From Rhodopirellula sp. (lineage in GTDB: Bacteria > Planctomycetota > Planctomycetia > Pirellulales > Thermoguttaceae), in assembly GCA_012728855.1 (NCBI GenBank), contig JAAYEH010000672.1:1-34958 (forward strand): DNA of 34,958 bases. Direction: 5' to 3'. This document shows positions 25,318 to 34,096 of the stretch, piece by piece. The position numbers and the translations under genes were made by a program. The number at the start of each line of letters is the position of its first letter. Position 1 is the first letter of the stretch. The notes below the pieces were generated by a model that saw only the letters and a program-made list of their open reading frames with translations, ran no database searches and was not told where the DNA came from.

Positions 25318-25510
25318 CGATCCAGGAGGGCGCCGAGGTGCAGCCATCAATGGCACAGGATATGCCATAGAAGAGAGCCGAGGCAACGATAGCCTCACCA
25401 ACCGAAGCTGGCCCGTGGGGCCCCTGACGAATGTTAGTCGGGTGGTTAACTTGCCCTTGCCACCCGATTAGGTCGCTGTGGATGCGACTCGTCAGAGGCC
25501 CCCTTTTTTT
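25318..25510 (+). ncRNA. Candidate structured RNA of about 190 nt, unknown class
   Basis: The stretch is non-coding and rich in paired segments. GAGGC/GCCTC close a hairpin at 25380-25396. A 13-pair stem with one mismatch joins 25417-25430 to 25489-25502. Inside it two hairpins form a three-way junction: TCGGGTGG/CCACCCGA (25438-25445 with 25460-25467) and GTCGC/GCGAC (25472-25476 with 25484-25488). Seven T follow. It does not match the conserved cores I know for SRP RNA, RNase P RNA, tmRNA, or the TPP and c-di-AMP riboswitches. No plus-strand gene follows, so a free small RNA is more likely than a riboswitch. The 5' end is a guess. Confidence 0.45.
25417..25510 (+). terminator. Strong rho-independent terminator
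   Basis: GGGGCCCCTGACGA (25417-25430) pairs with the arm at 25489-25502, followed by seven T (25504-25510). The loop carries two further hairpins, unusually elaborate for a plain terminator. It could end either the candidate RNA or read-through from murG. Confidence 0.65.
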
Positions 25511-25543
25511 GCGCCCGCCCGCCTAAATGTCAGACGACCGCGT

Positions 25544-25643
25544 ACGTCGTTTAACCGCAGGGCCAACGGCCCGCGCGAGCGGCTGCAATCGGAGTCGGCC
25601 TTGGCCATCGCGCGCGGGCCGTTGGCCCTGCGGTTAAACGACG
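25544..25643. repeat. Perfect-armed ACGTCGTTTAACC inverted repeat
   Basis: Arms of about 34 bases starting ACGTCGTTTAACC and ending GGTTAAACGACGT are perfectly complementary around a ~30-base centre. It is related to 18386-18478. It lies between the RNA terminator and the end of the minus-strand gene. Confidence 0.9.
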
Positions 25644-25663
25644 TCCATGTCTCCCGATGATAT

Positions 25664-28573
25664 TTATCGGCCGAACGTGATCCGAAGGCTCGTCTCGGCG
25701 CGGTCGGGACGAAACTCGACCAGGTCGCCCTGGGAATCGATCTTTGTCTCGGCGCGATCGGTTTCCACGCCGGCTATCCGCAACGCTTGCGGATGGACCG
25801 CCCGGAACCGAACGGTGGGGTAGTGGTCGCCGGCGAACTCGACCCGTGCCGCCAGCGATGAGCCATCGCTCGAGGGGGTCACTCGAAAGCCGACCTCTCC
25901 CCAGCGGGTTGGAACGGCGCGGACCGACAGGCCACTGCCGAACCACGCCCGCGGCACCGCCCGGCAAAGCCAGAGGACGTCTTCATCAGGTTCCTCAAAG
26001 ACGAGCATCCATCGTGTCATCAGCGGAATGGTCAATTGCGAGGGGACACAGTAGTCGGCCATTTGGCGGCGGCCGCCGTAGCCGCGAATGGCAACCTGCT
26101 CGTAGGCCGTGAAGGTGCCGGGCATCTGGTGGTGGGCCAGGTGCCCGAAGAATCCAAGTTGGAAGTGCCGAACGCGATCGTGGGCCAGGATCGACCAGGC
26201 ATAGTGGTAATAGGGCCAGTCGTCGAGGTGCCCGGCGAAACGGGTCGTTCCCAGCAACTCGCCGCCGTGACTGACCCGGTATCGGATCATCGACTGCTCC
26301 AGGTCGGACGGCAGGCATCGCGCCGAGAGGGTTTCGAGCCAGTAGCGGTAGTTGGTGTAAGAGGCCAGCGAGTTTTCCGTCATGCCGGCCAGCGGCTGAT
26401 CCATTCCGGCAATGGGCGGCAGAAACGGGCCGGATTCGGTCTCGAGGAGCGAGCGTTTCGCACTGCGAACGATGTCCGACCGCAGTGCCTCGCACTCGGT
26501 CAGCAGCGATTCGCCGGCGGAGAGCAACTGGGGCTGTTGCCGTTTCCGGCCGATTTCCGCCTCGAGTCGGCCGATCTCGCGCAACCCACGCCAGCACCAA
26601 GCGCTGCCGGAGAAGTAATACTCGGTCTGTTCGCGAGTGTCGGCCTCCGGTGAGCCGTACAAGAGGCCGTGCGTAATCGCTTCCGCAGGTTGCTTCCGGC
26701 TCTCGGCTCGTAGTCGAAGTAGATAGTCGACGATCCGACGGATGGCAGCTCGCTGCCGGTCGAACCATGCTTCGTCGTTGGCCAGACGCACGTAGGCGGC
26801 CGTCAGGTCGAGCAGTTGCCCATACTCCGACACGGCGGGGCCGTAGTAGCGGAAAGTGCCGTCTTCCTTGATGAAATGATCGAAGTAGTAGTCCAATCGC
26901 TGCTTCGTTTCCTGGCAAAAGCCCCATTGGAGCAGGCAGGTGTTGAGGCTGAGCGTGGTCGGCGGAAACCCGTCGTGCCGTTGGGCCCAGTAGTGGCCGA
27001 CGCCGTACTTGGGATGCAGGCCGACGCAGCCGCTCAACGCGCGGGCGATCGCCGCTCGGCAAGCGTCTGGCACGCGGCGGTCGGCAATTTCGATCCGCAT
27101 CCCGCTTTGAAACCGCTCGTCCCACGACTGCTTCAGCCGCAGCAGCGCCCCGTAGTAGTCGCGGCCGTCGGGCAGTTCCTCCAACGGCTCCAGTCGGAAA
27201 AACCGCGGCTTTCCATCGGTCCGATGGAAGCGAAGGAAGACCGCCGACGACTCGCCCGGCTCCATCAGCGCCGACAATTCCCATCCGAGTCCGGCCTCCA
27301 CGTCGAAATACCCGTAGTCGACGGCGGGGAGATAGCTGCCCAATAGCCCTCGCTTCGCGCGCCGTGGGTGTGCCGGCAAGAGTTCCGCCGGCAGCAGCGG
27401 CCCGGGATCGAAGCACACATCGCGCGAGACCACCGGCGGGCCGCCGCTGTCCGGCTGGCGACAGATCGTCCCGTCGGGCTGCACGAAGTACTTCCGCGGT
27501 GATTGCGGCGAGCCAAGGAACGTGTACGTGTCGAGCGGGGCAAGGTATCCCGCCTCGTCCTCATAGTTCGGGTCTTGGGTTTTTGCCAACACTTTCTCGC
27601 CAAGCATGTCATGTTTCGCGGCCATTAGCGAGGCAAAATAATCCCTGGGAAAACGCACCCAGGGCTGTTCGAGCGACGGCAGACGCCCAACCGCTTTGCG
27701 AATCTCCGCAACGGTCCGGTTCTTCGCCAGGTAAACGAGGATTCCCCAACGCTCGAAACGACGCTCGAGGACAATGATCGGCTCGGGCAGTTCAAGCCGC
27801 GCGGCCACGTGCCAACCGTGGAAGTCGTCACCGATCGTCACGCCCGCGGTGGTCGCGCCGCCGGGCAGGCTCAACTCGGCGCCATCGGAGTTGAACTGTA
27901 AGGCAACGGGGATCTTCAGGGCGGATCGCTCGGCCGGTTCTTCGCTCGGGTAATACCAATCGTCGACCCGAGCGACGAAGTCTTCCAGGGCAAGGTTGTC
28001 GTCGACCCAATCGGGGCCCGACCGGTCAGCGCCGCTGCGAAGGGCCGGTTGCGGATACGTCTCGATCTGACTGCGTAGATTCGGCGGACGGAACGATTCG
28101 CCGGCCAGGAAGAACCCGTCGAGATTCGTATTGTTGCGGTCCGCCAAGGCGACGAGTTTCAACTCGTGCCAACCTTTGCCAAGCGGGCCGATCGGAACGG
28201 TGCGGTACTGCCACTCATCGTCGCGACGGTGGCCCCATCCGCCGGTGCCGGGAAAGGTCAGGCGTTCGGCCGCACGTTTGCCGTCCACGATCAGGTCGAA
28301 CGTGGAATCGCTCGCCGGCAGTCGCGCGTAGCGGAGCGAGGCGACCGCGTCGTCGAGATCGTGGTTCAGGCAAAAACGATAGGCGACCGAGTCGTTGCGA
28401 TCGCCGCCCCACTCGGAACCGAGGCATTCTCCGCGTGAAGCGTACGGCGGGCGGTCAGGTCCAACCGACCCGACTTGCGCGTGCCACGCTTCGCCTTCAA
28501 TCCAGCCGGCTTGCTGGTCGGTGCGATTGTCCGATGGCGCACTGACAACGGCGGCGATGAGCAGGGCGATCAT
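25664..28573 (-). CDS. Large secreted protein, carbohydrate-binding plus helical-barrel hydrolase-like
   Basis: The 969-residue product starts MIALLIAAVVSAPS, a short signal peptide, after GGAAAGGA. An upstream in-frame start (28657) would place repeat DNA in the protein, so it is rejected. The first ~175 residues look like a beta-sandwich carbohydrate-binding module of CBM35/CBM6 type (YRFCLNHDLDDAVASLRYAR, WHELKLVALADRNN). The centre (about 460-840) is helical and Trp/Tyr-rich like six-hairpin glycosidases, with HYWAQRHDGFPPTTLSLNT and YFDHFIKEDGTFRYYGP. The C-terminus is again beta-rich. I infer a polysaccharide-degrading or sugar-binding role; no catalytic pair can be named with confidence. 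Confidence 0.65.
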   Translation of the reverse strand: MIALLIAAVVSAPSDNRTDQQAGWIEGEAWHAQVGSVGPDRPPYASRGECLGSEWGGDRNDSVAYRFCLNHDLDDAVASLRYARLPASDSTFDLIVDGKRAAERLTFPGTGGWGHRRDDEWQYRTVPIGPLGKGWHELKLVALADRNNTNLDGFFLAGESFRPPNLRSQIETYPQPALRSGADRSGPDWVDDNLALEDFVARVDDWYYPSEEPAERSALKIPVALQFNSDGAELSLPGGATTAGVTIGDDFHGWHVAARLELPEPIIVLERRFERWGILVYLAKNRTVAEIRKAVGRLPSLEQPWVRFPRDYFASLMAAKHDMLGEKVLAKTQDPNYEDEAGYLAPLDTYTFLGSPQSPRKYFVQPDGTICRQPDSGGPPVVSRDVCFDPGPLLPAELLPAHPRRAKRGLLGSYLPAVDYGYFDVEAGLGWELSALMEPGESSAVFLRFHRTDGKPRFFRLEPLEELPDGRDYYGALLRLKQSWDERFQSGMRIEIADRRVPDACRAAIARALSGCVGLHPKYGVGHYWAQRHDGFPPTTLSLNTCLLQWGFCQETKQRLDYYFDHFIKEDGTFRYYGPAVSEYGQLLDLTAAYVRLANDEAWFDRQRAAIRRIVDYLLRLRAESRKQPAEAITHGLLYGSPEADTREQTEYYFSGSAWCWRGLREIGRLEAEIGRKRQQPQLLSAGESLLTECEALRSDIVRSAKRSLLETESGPFLPPIAGMDQPLAGMTENSLASYTNYRYWLETLSARCLPSDLEQSMIRYRVSHGGELLGTTRFAGHLDDWPYYHYAWSILAHDRVRHFQLGFFGHLAHHQMPGTFTAYEQVAIRGYGGRRQMADYCVPSQLTIPLMTRWMLVFEEPDEDVLWLCRAVPRAWFGSGLSVRAVPTRWGEVGFRVTPSSDGSSLAARVEFAGDHYPTVRFRAVHPQALRIAGVETDRAETKIDSQGDLVEFRPDRAETSLRITFGR

Positions 28574-28612
28574 GATCCAGTTCCTTTCCTCGGCGGACCA
28601 ACTTGATGGTCC

Positions 28613-28715
28613 GTTGAAAAGGGGACAGGCACCGAGCGGGAGGCGTTTTCTCGACAATTCCGGCCCATATCACGCTCGGAGCCAGTCCCCTTTTCAACTA
28701 CGTTTACAGTTTGAG
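28613..28715. repeat. Palindromic GGGGAC repeat, copy B
   Basis: It is nearly identical to copy A (3467-3570), including the arms GTTGAAAAGGGGACAGGCAC / GAGCCAGTCCCCTTTTCAAC and the TTTACAGTTTGAG tail. It separates two minus-strand genes and ends 3 bases before the stop codon of the upstream gene. Confidence 0.9.
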
Positions 28716-28718
28716 GTG

Positions 28719-30641
28719 TTAGTGTTTGGTCGCAGACTGAACCGGGTCGACAATCCCTTCTTCCCAGCAGTCGGGATAAATCAGGTTGGCCAGTTCGTGG
28801 AAGGTGCTCCCATCACTGGTCGGGTTCTCCAACAGCCGTTGCATCTCCGAGCGGATCCGGGACAGGCAATCGTCGTAGGTCTCGCCGTGGATGCCGGCCC
28901 AGGTGGTCACCCGAATCCGGCCGTCGGCGAGCAGACGCCAGTGGTCCAAGTTTGCGCCGGCGGAGCCGCGAATGCATAGTTCGTCCACAATCCGCTCGCG
29001 GGCGAGCGTTTCCGCGTCGACGTACATCCAGTTGGCCAGCACCGGGTCGGCGATCCGGGGGTCGGTCGTCACGGCCAGCTTCTTGCCGGCGGCAGCCGTT
29101 ACCCCCTTCACCTCGCGGAGAAACTGCGTAAGGAAGTCGCCCTTGATCTGTACGAATCGGATCTCGTCGAGACTATCCGGCTCGGCGCGGCGAGGATCCT
29201 TGCCGTATCGGCGGACGTACTCCTCCACGACGGGCTCATTGAATCCGTACCCCCGCGCGCCCTCGTTGCCGCCGCCGGCATTGCGGCCCGGCCAGGGAGA
29301 ATGGGAACGGTCGGAGAGCAAGATGCCGTCGATGTCGTAACCGACCAGTTCCTTCATCTGCTCGAGTCGATACTTTCGGACTTCCGGATACGCGTAGCAG
29401 GGAACGCCGCTGATATGTTTCGTCCCATCCTTGCTCACCCAGGTGAACTCCGGATGCCGCTGAAAGAACTCGGTCGGCGGGGCATAGTAGAGGCTGTCGT
29501 AAACGGTCACCCACGCGTAAATTCTCAAGCCGTGCTTCCTAGCGTACTTCGCGCAGCAGGCCAGCGGATCGATCGATCGCATCACCTCGCCCATCCGGCG
29601 GTGTAGCGACGGGATGTTGACACAGCCCGTGTCGAGACCCTCGACAGTGTATTTCTCGAAGACGTTTTCCAACGCCGGCGTCATGACTTTCGTGGGATAG
29701 CAAACGGCTCCACACACGGAAACGCGAAAGAAAACCCGGTCGAACCCGTAGTGGGCGCACATCGCCATCAGCCGATCCATCTCGGCCTCGGAGTTGGGGA
29801 TGTCCCAACAATCGGTCCCGATGCAGATGTCGAAGAAGTCGAGGTTGATCGACAATTCCTTGCCGGTGATCTCGCCGACCGACTTGCCCAGTGCCTTCGG
29901 CAAACCGGCCGCGGCGGCAGGCGGCGGGCCGAGAGAAACCAGCGGGCCGTCAGCGAACCGAGCACCGGGTTCGATCACCAATTCATCCATTACCCCGCGC
30001 ATCCACGAATGGCCCTGCTCGCTGCCGATCCAGAACACCTCGCCCAACTTTTCGGGGAACTGATGTCCGCGGGCTTCGGCCACCTTCTCGCCGTCGATCC
30101 ACATCTGGGCAAGCCCGCGCGACTTGTCGGCCGTGCAGAGGAAGCGGTGCCACTTGCCTCCTTCCAACGCCATCGGTTCCGTCGCCATGGCGAACCAGTT
30201 GCCTGCGAAGTTGTTCCCCTTGGCATTCCCCTGCCCGTCGGCGAAGAAGAAGACGAATTGATTGGTCCCGTCGCGCTTGAGAATCCCGATCCGATTCTTC
30301 AGGTCCGGCGTCTCGTGATAAAAGTACACGAGCCGCTTGAAGTAATACTGTTCCAGCGGCTTCTCGTGGCGAACCCGGAAGGAAATGCTGAACGACTCGG
30401 GGTTGAAGCCCCGGGTCGGATAGGCGAGCACCGCCGGCCGCTCGATCCGCGCAGCCTGGCCTTCGTGTCCCGCGACAAACGCGACTCCCTCGGATTGCAC
30501 GGGAGCAATCCCCGATTCACTCTGCAATCGGCCGTCGAAATTCCAACGCAGCGAGGCATCCCCTTCCGCGGCGGAGCAAACGCAAGCGGCGGCGCCCCAC
30601 ACCGAGGCCGCCAGACCGATCGCGGCAAACCATCTCGTCAT
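28719..30641 (-). CDS. Secreted LamG-like / glycosyl-hydrolase-like (GHL10-type) protein
   Basis: The 640-residue product has a signal peptide (about 1-24, ending CSAAE). A concanavalin/LamG-like beta-sandwich follows (about 25-215: GFNPESFSISFRVRH, KWHRFLCTADKSRGLAQMWIDG). The rest is a TIM-barrel region like the glycosyl-hydrolase-like 10 family (YGFDRVFFRVSV, HGLRIYAWVTVYDSLY, YDIDGILLSDRSHS). The aspartates of DIDGILLSD are candidates for the active site. The ATG at 30641 overlaps the stop of the previous gene by four bases (ATGA), so the two are co-translated. It was probably secreted to act on polysaccharides; the substrate is unknown. Confidence 0.75.
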   Translation of the reverse strand: MTRWFAAIGLAASVWGAAACVCSAAEGDASLRWNFDGRLQSESGIAPVQSEGVAFVAGHEGQAARIERPAVLAYPTRGFNPESFSISFRVRHEKPLEQYYFKRLVYFYHETPDLKNRIGILKRDGTNQFVFFFADGQGNAKGNNFAGNWFAMATEPMALEGGKWHRFLCTADKSRGLAQMWIDGEKVAEARGHQFPEKLGEVFWIGSEQGHSWMRGVMDELVIEPGARFADGPLVSLGPPPAAAAGLPKALGKSVGEITGKELSINLDFFDICIGTDCWDIPNSEAEMDRLMAMCAHYGFDRVFFRVSVCGAVCYPTKVMTPALENVFEKYTVEGLDTGCVNIPSLHRRMGEVMRSIDPLACCAKYARKHGLRIYAWVTVYDSLYYAPPTEFFQRHPEFTWVSKDGTKHISGVPCYAYPEVRKYRLEQMKELVGYDIDGILLSDRSHSPWPGRNAGGGNEGARGYGFNEPVVEEYVRRYGKDPRRAEPDSLDEIRFVQIKGDFLTQFLREVKGVTAAAGKKLAVTTDPRIADPVLANWMYVDAETLARERIVDELCIRGSAGANLDHWRLLADGRIRVTTWAGIHGETYDDCLSRIRSEMQRLLENPTSDGSTFHELANLIYPDCWEEGIVDPVQSATKH

Positions 30642-31957
30642 CGTTCGGGTTCCTTGTTCATGTAGACGCGAAACATCCAGGCGTGTGCGGCGTAGTCGTG
30701 GCGGCGACTCCACGCGCGGCCTCGCGGTCCGGCGCCGTTTTTCATCATTCGCCAAACGTACGACCCTTGCGGAGAAACAGCGTCCGGCAAGTGGATCCAA
30801 TATGTGCAGTCCTTTCGGATTTGTACCGGCTGCGCAAAGCGGGCGCTCGCCCAGCGGTATGCCGGCTCATGGCCGAAATCGGCCGCAGGAATCTCCGCCT
30901 TGGCCAGAACCGTGTCGCCCGGTCGGCCGCCATCGTCCTGCCGGATCTCAACGACCAAATCCGGCGGCAACGGCCCCTGGCAGCCGCGCAGCGCGGCAAA
31001 GATCTCGACCAGGGGACACTCCCCATCTCGCGATGGCACGAAGCTCTGAGCCACCCCATGCACCGTGGCCTGATCCGTCGCAGCCTCGCCACGCGTCTGG
31101 CTTTCGAGGACCAGTTCCCCGGCCGCAATCGCCTGCTCCAGCGTCACCGCATTTTGTTGAGCGCGGCGGTAGCCGGTCAGCGTGTCGGCAGCCACGCGGC
31201 AGGCCAATTCCGCGGGGACGTCCACCATCCAGAGGCACTCGCTGGTCCGGTTCTGCACCGCCGCGAGCACACTGCGGCTGACCATACCCGCCATCCGCTC
31301 GGGCTCAATGGCGCGGCCGTCCAAAGCCGTTCCGACGCGAAGCGGACCCTGCCGCAGCAGCCGCAACCGATGGAAGTTCGCTCCTTCCGCTCCAGAGAGA
31401 CAGACGACGTCAGCGGTGCCGTCGCGGATGAGATCCTTGACGGGCACGAATTGCTCTCGGGCATTTTCCGGGTCGATCTCGGATACATCGACCACGATGA
31501 CGAGCCTCCTCAGGTCGCCAAGGCGATCCTTTACCTGTCGGATGATTTCCGCCTGCTGCCGGCCCTGATTCATCAGGGCGAGCTGCGCCTTCAGATCTCC
31601 AGGCGGAGCCGGCTCTCCCACGGGATTCGGCATCACCAAAGCCAGTCCTTCGATCGGCATCGGCCCCACCAGGCCGGCAACGTTTAACGCATCGGCGGCT
31701 GATTCATGACATTCGACCCAGAGCGTTAGGTCTTGCCGGCTTGCGGCTTCCACTGCGGCTCTGATCCGTTGCGCAAGATCCGGGCAGTCCGAGTCGGCCC
31801 GGATTGCCACGGCGGCGACGCCCGCATCGCGAAGCGACTGCCACACCCCGGCGGAAGATTCCGCTGGAAATGGAACGACCATATCCAACTTGCGTTCTTC
31901 ACCTTGTGCCCCGGCTGCCGCCAACAGTATCGCACCGATGACGATGAGAAGACGCAT
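30638..31957 (-). CDS. Secreted protein of unknown function
   Basis: The 439-residue product has a clear signal peptide (MRLLIVIGAILLAAAGAQGE) after GGAGGAGAG. The middle part (about 25-265) looks like an alpha/beta barrel-type fold with LWVECHESAADAL and LVIVVDVSEIDPEN. The C-terminal ~150 residues form a beta-rich domain (SFVPSRDGECPLVEIFAALRG, CTYWIHLPDA) similar to surface-anchoring or carbohydrate-binding sandwiches. It is the first gene of the minus-strand secreted-protein operon and overlaps the LamG/GHL10-like gene by four bases, so a shared role in handling an external polymer is likely. I cannot name its family. Confidence 0.65.
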   Translation of the reverse strand: MRLLIVIGAILLAAAGAQGEERKLDMVVPFPAESSAGVWQSLRDAGVAAVAIRADSDCPDLAQRIRAAVEAASRQDLTLWVECHESAADALNVAGLVGPMPIEGLALVMPNPVGEPAPPGDLKAQLALMNQGRQQAEIIRQVKDRLGDLRRLVIVVDVSEIDPENAREQFVPVKDLIRDGTADVVCLSGAEGANFHRLRLLRQGPLRVGTALDGRAIEPERMAGMVSRSVLAAVQNRTSECLWMVDVPAELACRVAADTLTGYRRAQQNAVTLEQAIAAGELVLESQTRGEAATDQATVHGVAQSFVPSRDGECPLVEIFAALRGCQGPLPPDLVVEIRQDDGGRPGDTVLAKAEIPAADFGHEPAYRWASARFAQPVQIRKDCTYWIHLPDAVSPQGSYVWRMMKNGAGPRGRAWSRRHDYAAHAWMFRVYMNKEPER

Positions 31958-32163
31958 AAACGATCTCTCCTCCAGTGTCTTTTAACAGGCTCCACCGGCA
32001 CTCTAACAAACCCCGCGGGATATGGAAAGAGGCGGACCGCTCGGGACGCCCACGGATAGAGACACACGGATGAGAGACGTGATGGTGGCGGCCGACCGGC
32101 ATGGAGGATATAACGAAGCAACCATGCCCAAACTCCCGTACATCGCCGGCAGGAGATCGAACC

Positions 32164-32958
32164 ATGTTGCCACCCTGGTTGGACAACGCGGCTTTCATCG
32201 TGCTGTGTATCCTTCTAGCGCCCCATCTGCTGGCGCCGTTTCTGATCGGGTGTACGCTTCGATTTCGGACACCCGCGGAGGTGGTTCCCATTGATCCTCG
32301 GCGGGAACCACTGCCGGATTCGGTCCGGCAGTACTTCGATCAGGCGTATCATGCGCTGACCGACGCAGGCTTTGAGTTGGTGGGCGTGATGGCCCTGCCG
32401 TCGCTTCTGCCGAATGTCCAGTCGCTGCTGGCGCTCTACGCCAACCGAGCCGCCTGCGACATGGCGATGTCGACGTTCATCGTTGCCGAAGGCGGGCGGA
32501 TGCAGGCCAGGTACGTCGAATTCGTGACGCGATTCAGCGACGGAGTCGTCGTGCAGACCAACAATTCGAACCAGTTAGGCTCATTTAAGCCGCTGCCCGG
32601 GCAGCATACGCTGCAGTTCTGGGACGTCCAGGATTTTGCCTACTTGTACCAACTTCACCGACTGGCGGTGGACAGGTTCCGCCGTTCGGGACAGCCAGTC
32701 TTTCGCCTGGACTCGGAGTTCGGCGGAGATGCGGCCGAATTCGTGAGTCGGGTGGCTTTGGAGGAGAGTTTCGAGGAGCAGATCGGCACCGGATATCTGG
32801 TTCGCACCGCCAACGGATACCGGCCATCGGTGAAGGGCGCCTGGCTCATGTCGTGGCAGGAACTGTGGCCCTGGAAGGCCGTGCGGCGATGGCAGACCGG
32901 TCGTCGGGCCCGACAGTTTCTTCGCGAAGAGCGACCCACGCAAAAAATGCCAGCCTAA
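32164..32958 (+). CDS. Membrane-anchored protein of unknown function
   Basis: The 264-residue product has one N-terminal hydrophobic segment (about 8-31) and a soluble remainder. AGGAG sits at a good distance before the ATG at 32164, which decides this start over one at 32101. The soluble part mixes helices and strands with no motif that I recognise (TNNSNQLGSFKPLPGQHTLQ is its most distinctive stretch); the end is basic. It is divergent from the secreted-protein operon with a 206-base gap between the two start codons. Confidence 0.65.
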   Translation: MLPPWLDNAAFIVLCILLAPHLLAPFLIGCTLRFRTPAEVVPIDPRREPLPDSVRQYFDQAYHALTDAGFELVGVMALPSLLPNVQSLLALYANRAACDMAMSTFIVAEGGRMQARYVEFVTRFSDGVVVQTNNSNQLGSFKPLPGQHTLQFWDVQDFAYLYQLHRLAVDRFRRSGQPVFRLDSEFGGDAAEFVSRVALEESFEEQIGTGYLVRTANGYRPSVKGAWLMSWQELWPWKAVRRWQTGRRARQFLREERPTQKMPA

Positions 32959-33120
32959 CTCCCGTGAGGGGATGGACTCGTCGCTTGATCCTGGTGAAAT
33001 CGTCGGCTGCTTCTCGGTGTCGTCCGACTCGACTCTCTCTTCGGCTCCCACGGGCGAAACGGCCGCGCGGCGGACCAAGCGATTCGCGTGAGATTCTCCT
33101 GACATGGGGGAGGTGCGACG

Positions 33121-33291
33121 ATGTCCGTCATTGCGCAATGCGGTTCCTGCCAGAAGAGGTTCAAGGCCGAAGAAAAGCTAGCGGGCAAAAACGTCAAGTG
33201 CCCGCAGTGTGGCGGGGTCACCAGGATGTCCTTTCCGGCCTGGCCGCCGCCGCCATGGCGTTCTTGGGAATTTGGGCCGCCAACGCCATGA
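33121..33291 (+). CDS. Zinc-ribbon N-terminal part, probably frameshifted from the next frame
   Basis: A 56-codon frame starts with ATG after a strong GGGGGAGG. It encodes a zinc ribbon with CGSC and CPQC, like the one opening the gene at 15. After CGGV the sequence becomes proline-rich and meaningless, then stops at 33289-33291. A membrane protein opens in the -1 frame over the same bases. The ribbon and the membrane part probably belong to one gene broken by a one-base change, or joined by frameshifting. Confidence 0.6.
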   Translation: MSVIAQCGSCQKRFKAEEKLAGKNVKCPQCGGVTRMSFPAWPPPPWRSWEFGPPTP

Positions 33292-33638
33292 TGCTGGCAT
33301 CGGTCTTCGCCAATCCCGAGAAGTTCTTCGATGTTGAGGTGAACGAAGTGGCGGTCGAGCAGCCGATGGACAACGCAACGGACGCTGAAGCCGAGCAGGC
33401 CGAAGAAGAAATCGCGGACGAGGAAACCGCCGAAGGGGAGATGGCCGAAGAGGAGATGGCGGAGGATATCCAATTTGACGAGGACATTCCGGCCGGAGCC
33501 AGGACGGCTGTTCTCGGAATCGCGCTGGTGATAGGCTCCTTCATCATGTGCTTCGCTGGGATCTTTAAAATCATCTGTTTGATCCTGGCGCTGTCCAGTG
33601 CCTATAAGATCGGGAGCAACGGCGGGTTTGGAAGCTGA
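33255..33638 (+). CDS. Small two-helix membrane protein with acidic linker
   Basis: From the ATG at 33255 this frame encodes 127 residues. It has a hydrophobic helix (AFLGIWAANAMMLASVF), a very acidic stretch of about 35 Glu/Asp-rich residues, and a second helix (TAVLGIALVIGSFIMCFAGIF). The first helix already begins upstream of this ATG (LSGLAAAAMAF), and no Shine-Dalgarno sequence precedes it. That is why I think the true protein starts at 33121 with the zinc ribbon and a frame change lies near 33190-33240. It would be a membrane protein of unknown function. Confidence 0.55.
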   Translation: MAFLGIWAANAMMLASVFANPEKFFDVEVNEVAVEQPMDNATDAEAEQAEEEIADEETAEGEMAEEEMAEDIQFDEDIPAGARTAVLGIALVIGSFIMCFAGIFKIICLILALSSAYKIGSNGGFGS

Positions 33639-33898
33639 GCCGGGCCGACCGTGTCCGAATGCGAGTTTATCTTGCTTGGCCAAAATTGCCCGACCTGCTG
33701 CTTCCGTTCCATTCCGAAGCTCCCTTGCTCCGCCTCCCATCGATCAACGGCCCTTTGGCCGAAAGCCTCCAATCACCGTAGCCTGCGGAAACTCTCTCGT
33801 CGTTATACACAAGTCGTCATTGGCATCGAATGTACCGCGAAGCGGTTGAACAACGCAGCCCAGGGTAGCCGCGGAGCGGCCACCCTGGGGTGGCTCTC
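33639..33898. other. Intergenic stretch, repeat remnant before hicA
   Basis: No gene is recognised. Near the end, CCCAGGGTAGCC and GGCCACCCTGGG (33858-33887) form a hairpin that looks like another dispersed element and stops about 12 bases before the HicA-like start. Confidence 0.6.
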
Positions 33899-34096
33899 AT
33901 GAAATGGGTCGATCGTATCAAGACGATCGAAGAATTCGGTTGTGTTTTGATTCGACACGGAGCAAAGCACGATTGGTATCGCAACCCCAACACAGGGGTC
34001 TCGCAGCCTGTTCCGCGTCATCGAGAGATCAAGGAAAGCTTTGCCAGACACGTTATTCGCATGCTTCGGAACGATGAAGGCCGACGCGGCGTTTGA
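33899..34096 (+). CDS. HicA-like toxin, orphan
   Basis: The 65-residue product fits the HicA family of mRNA-interferase toxins: a short double-stranded-RNA-binding-like fold with a catalytic histidine. MKWVDRIKTIEEFGC, LIRHGAKHDWYRN, VSQPVPRHREIKE and ARHVIRML follow the family layout, and the candidate histidine is in RHGAKHDWY. The ATG at 33899 matches the usual start. HicB antitoxins are normally adjacent, but none is seen on either side: upstream is repeat DNA and downstream is non-coding. It may be silent, mutated, or controlled by an antitoxin elsewhere. Confidence 0.75.
   Translation: MKWVDRIKTIEEFGCVLIRHGAKHDWYRNPNTGVSQPVPRHREIKESFARHVIRMLRNDEGRRGV

Noticed and set aside
25318..25510. 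Lysine riboswitch, suggested by GAGGTGCAG and CCGAAGCTGG
   Set aside because: The spacing and helices do not fit the lysine fold and no plus-strand gene follows.
28574..28657. Longer N-terminus for the gene ending at 25664
   Set aside because: The added codons come from repeat copy B, and the ATG at 28573 has a good ribosome-binding site and signal peptide.
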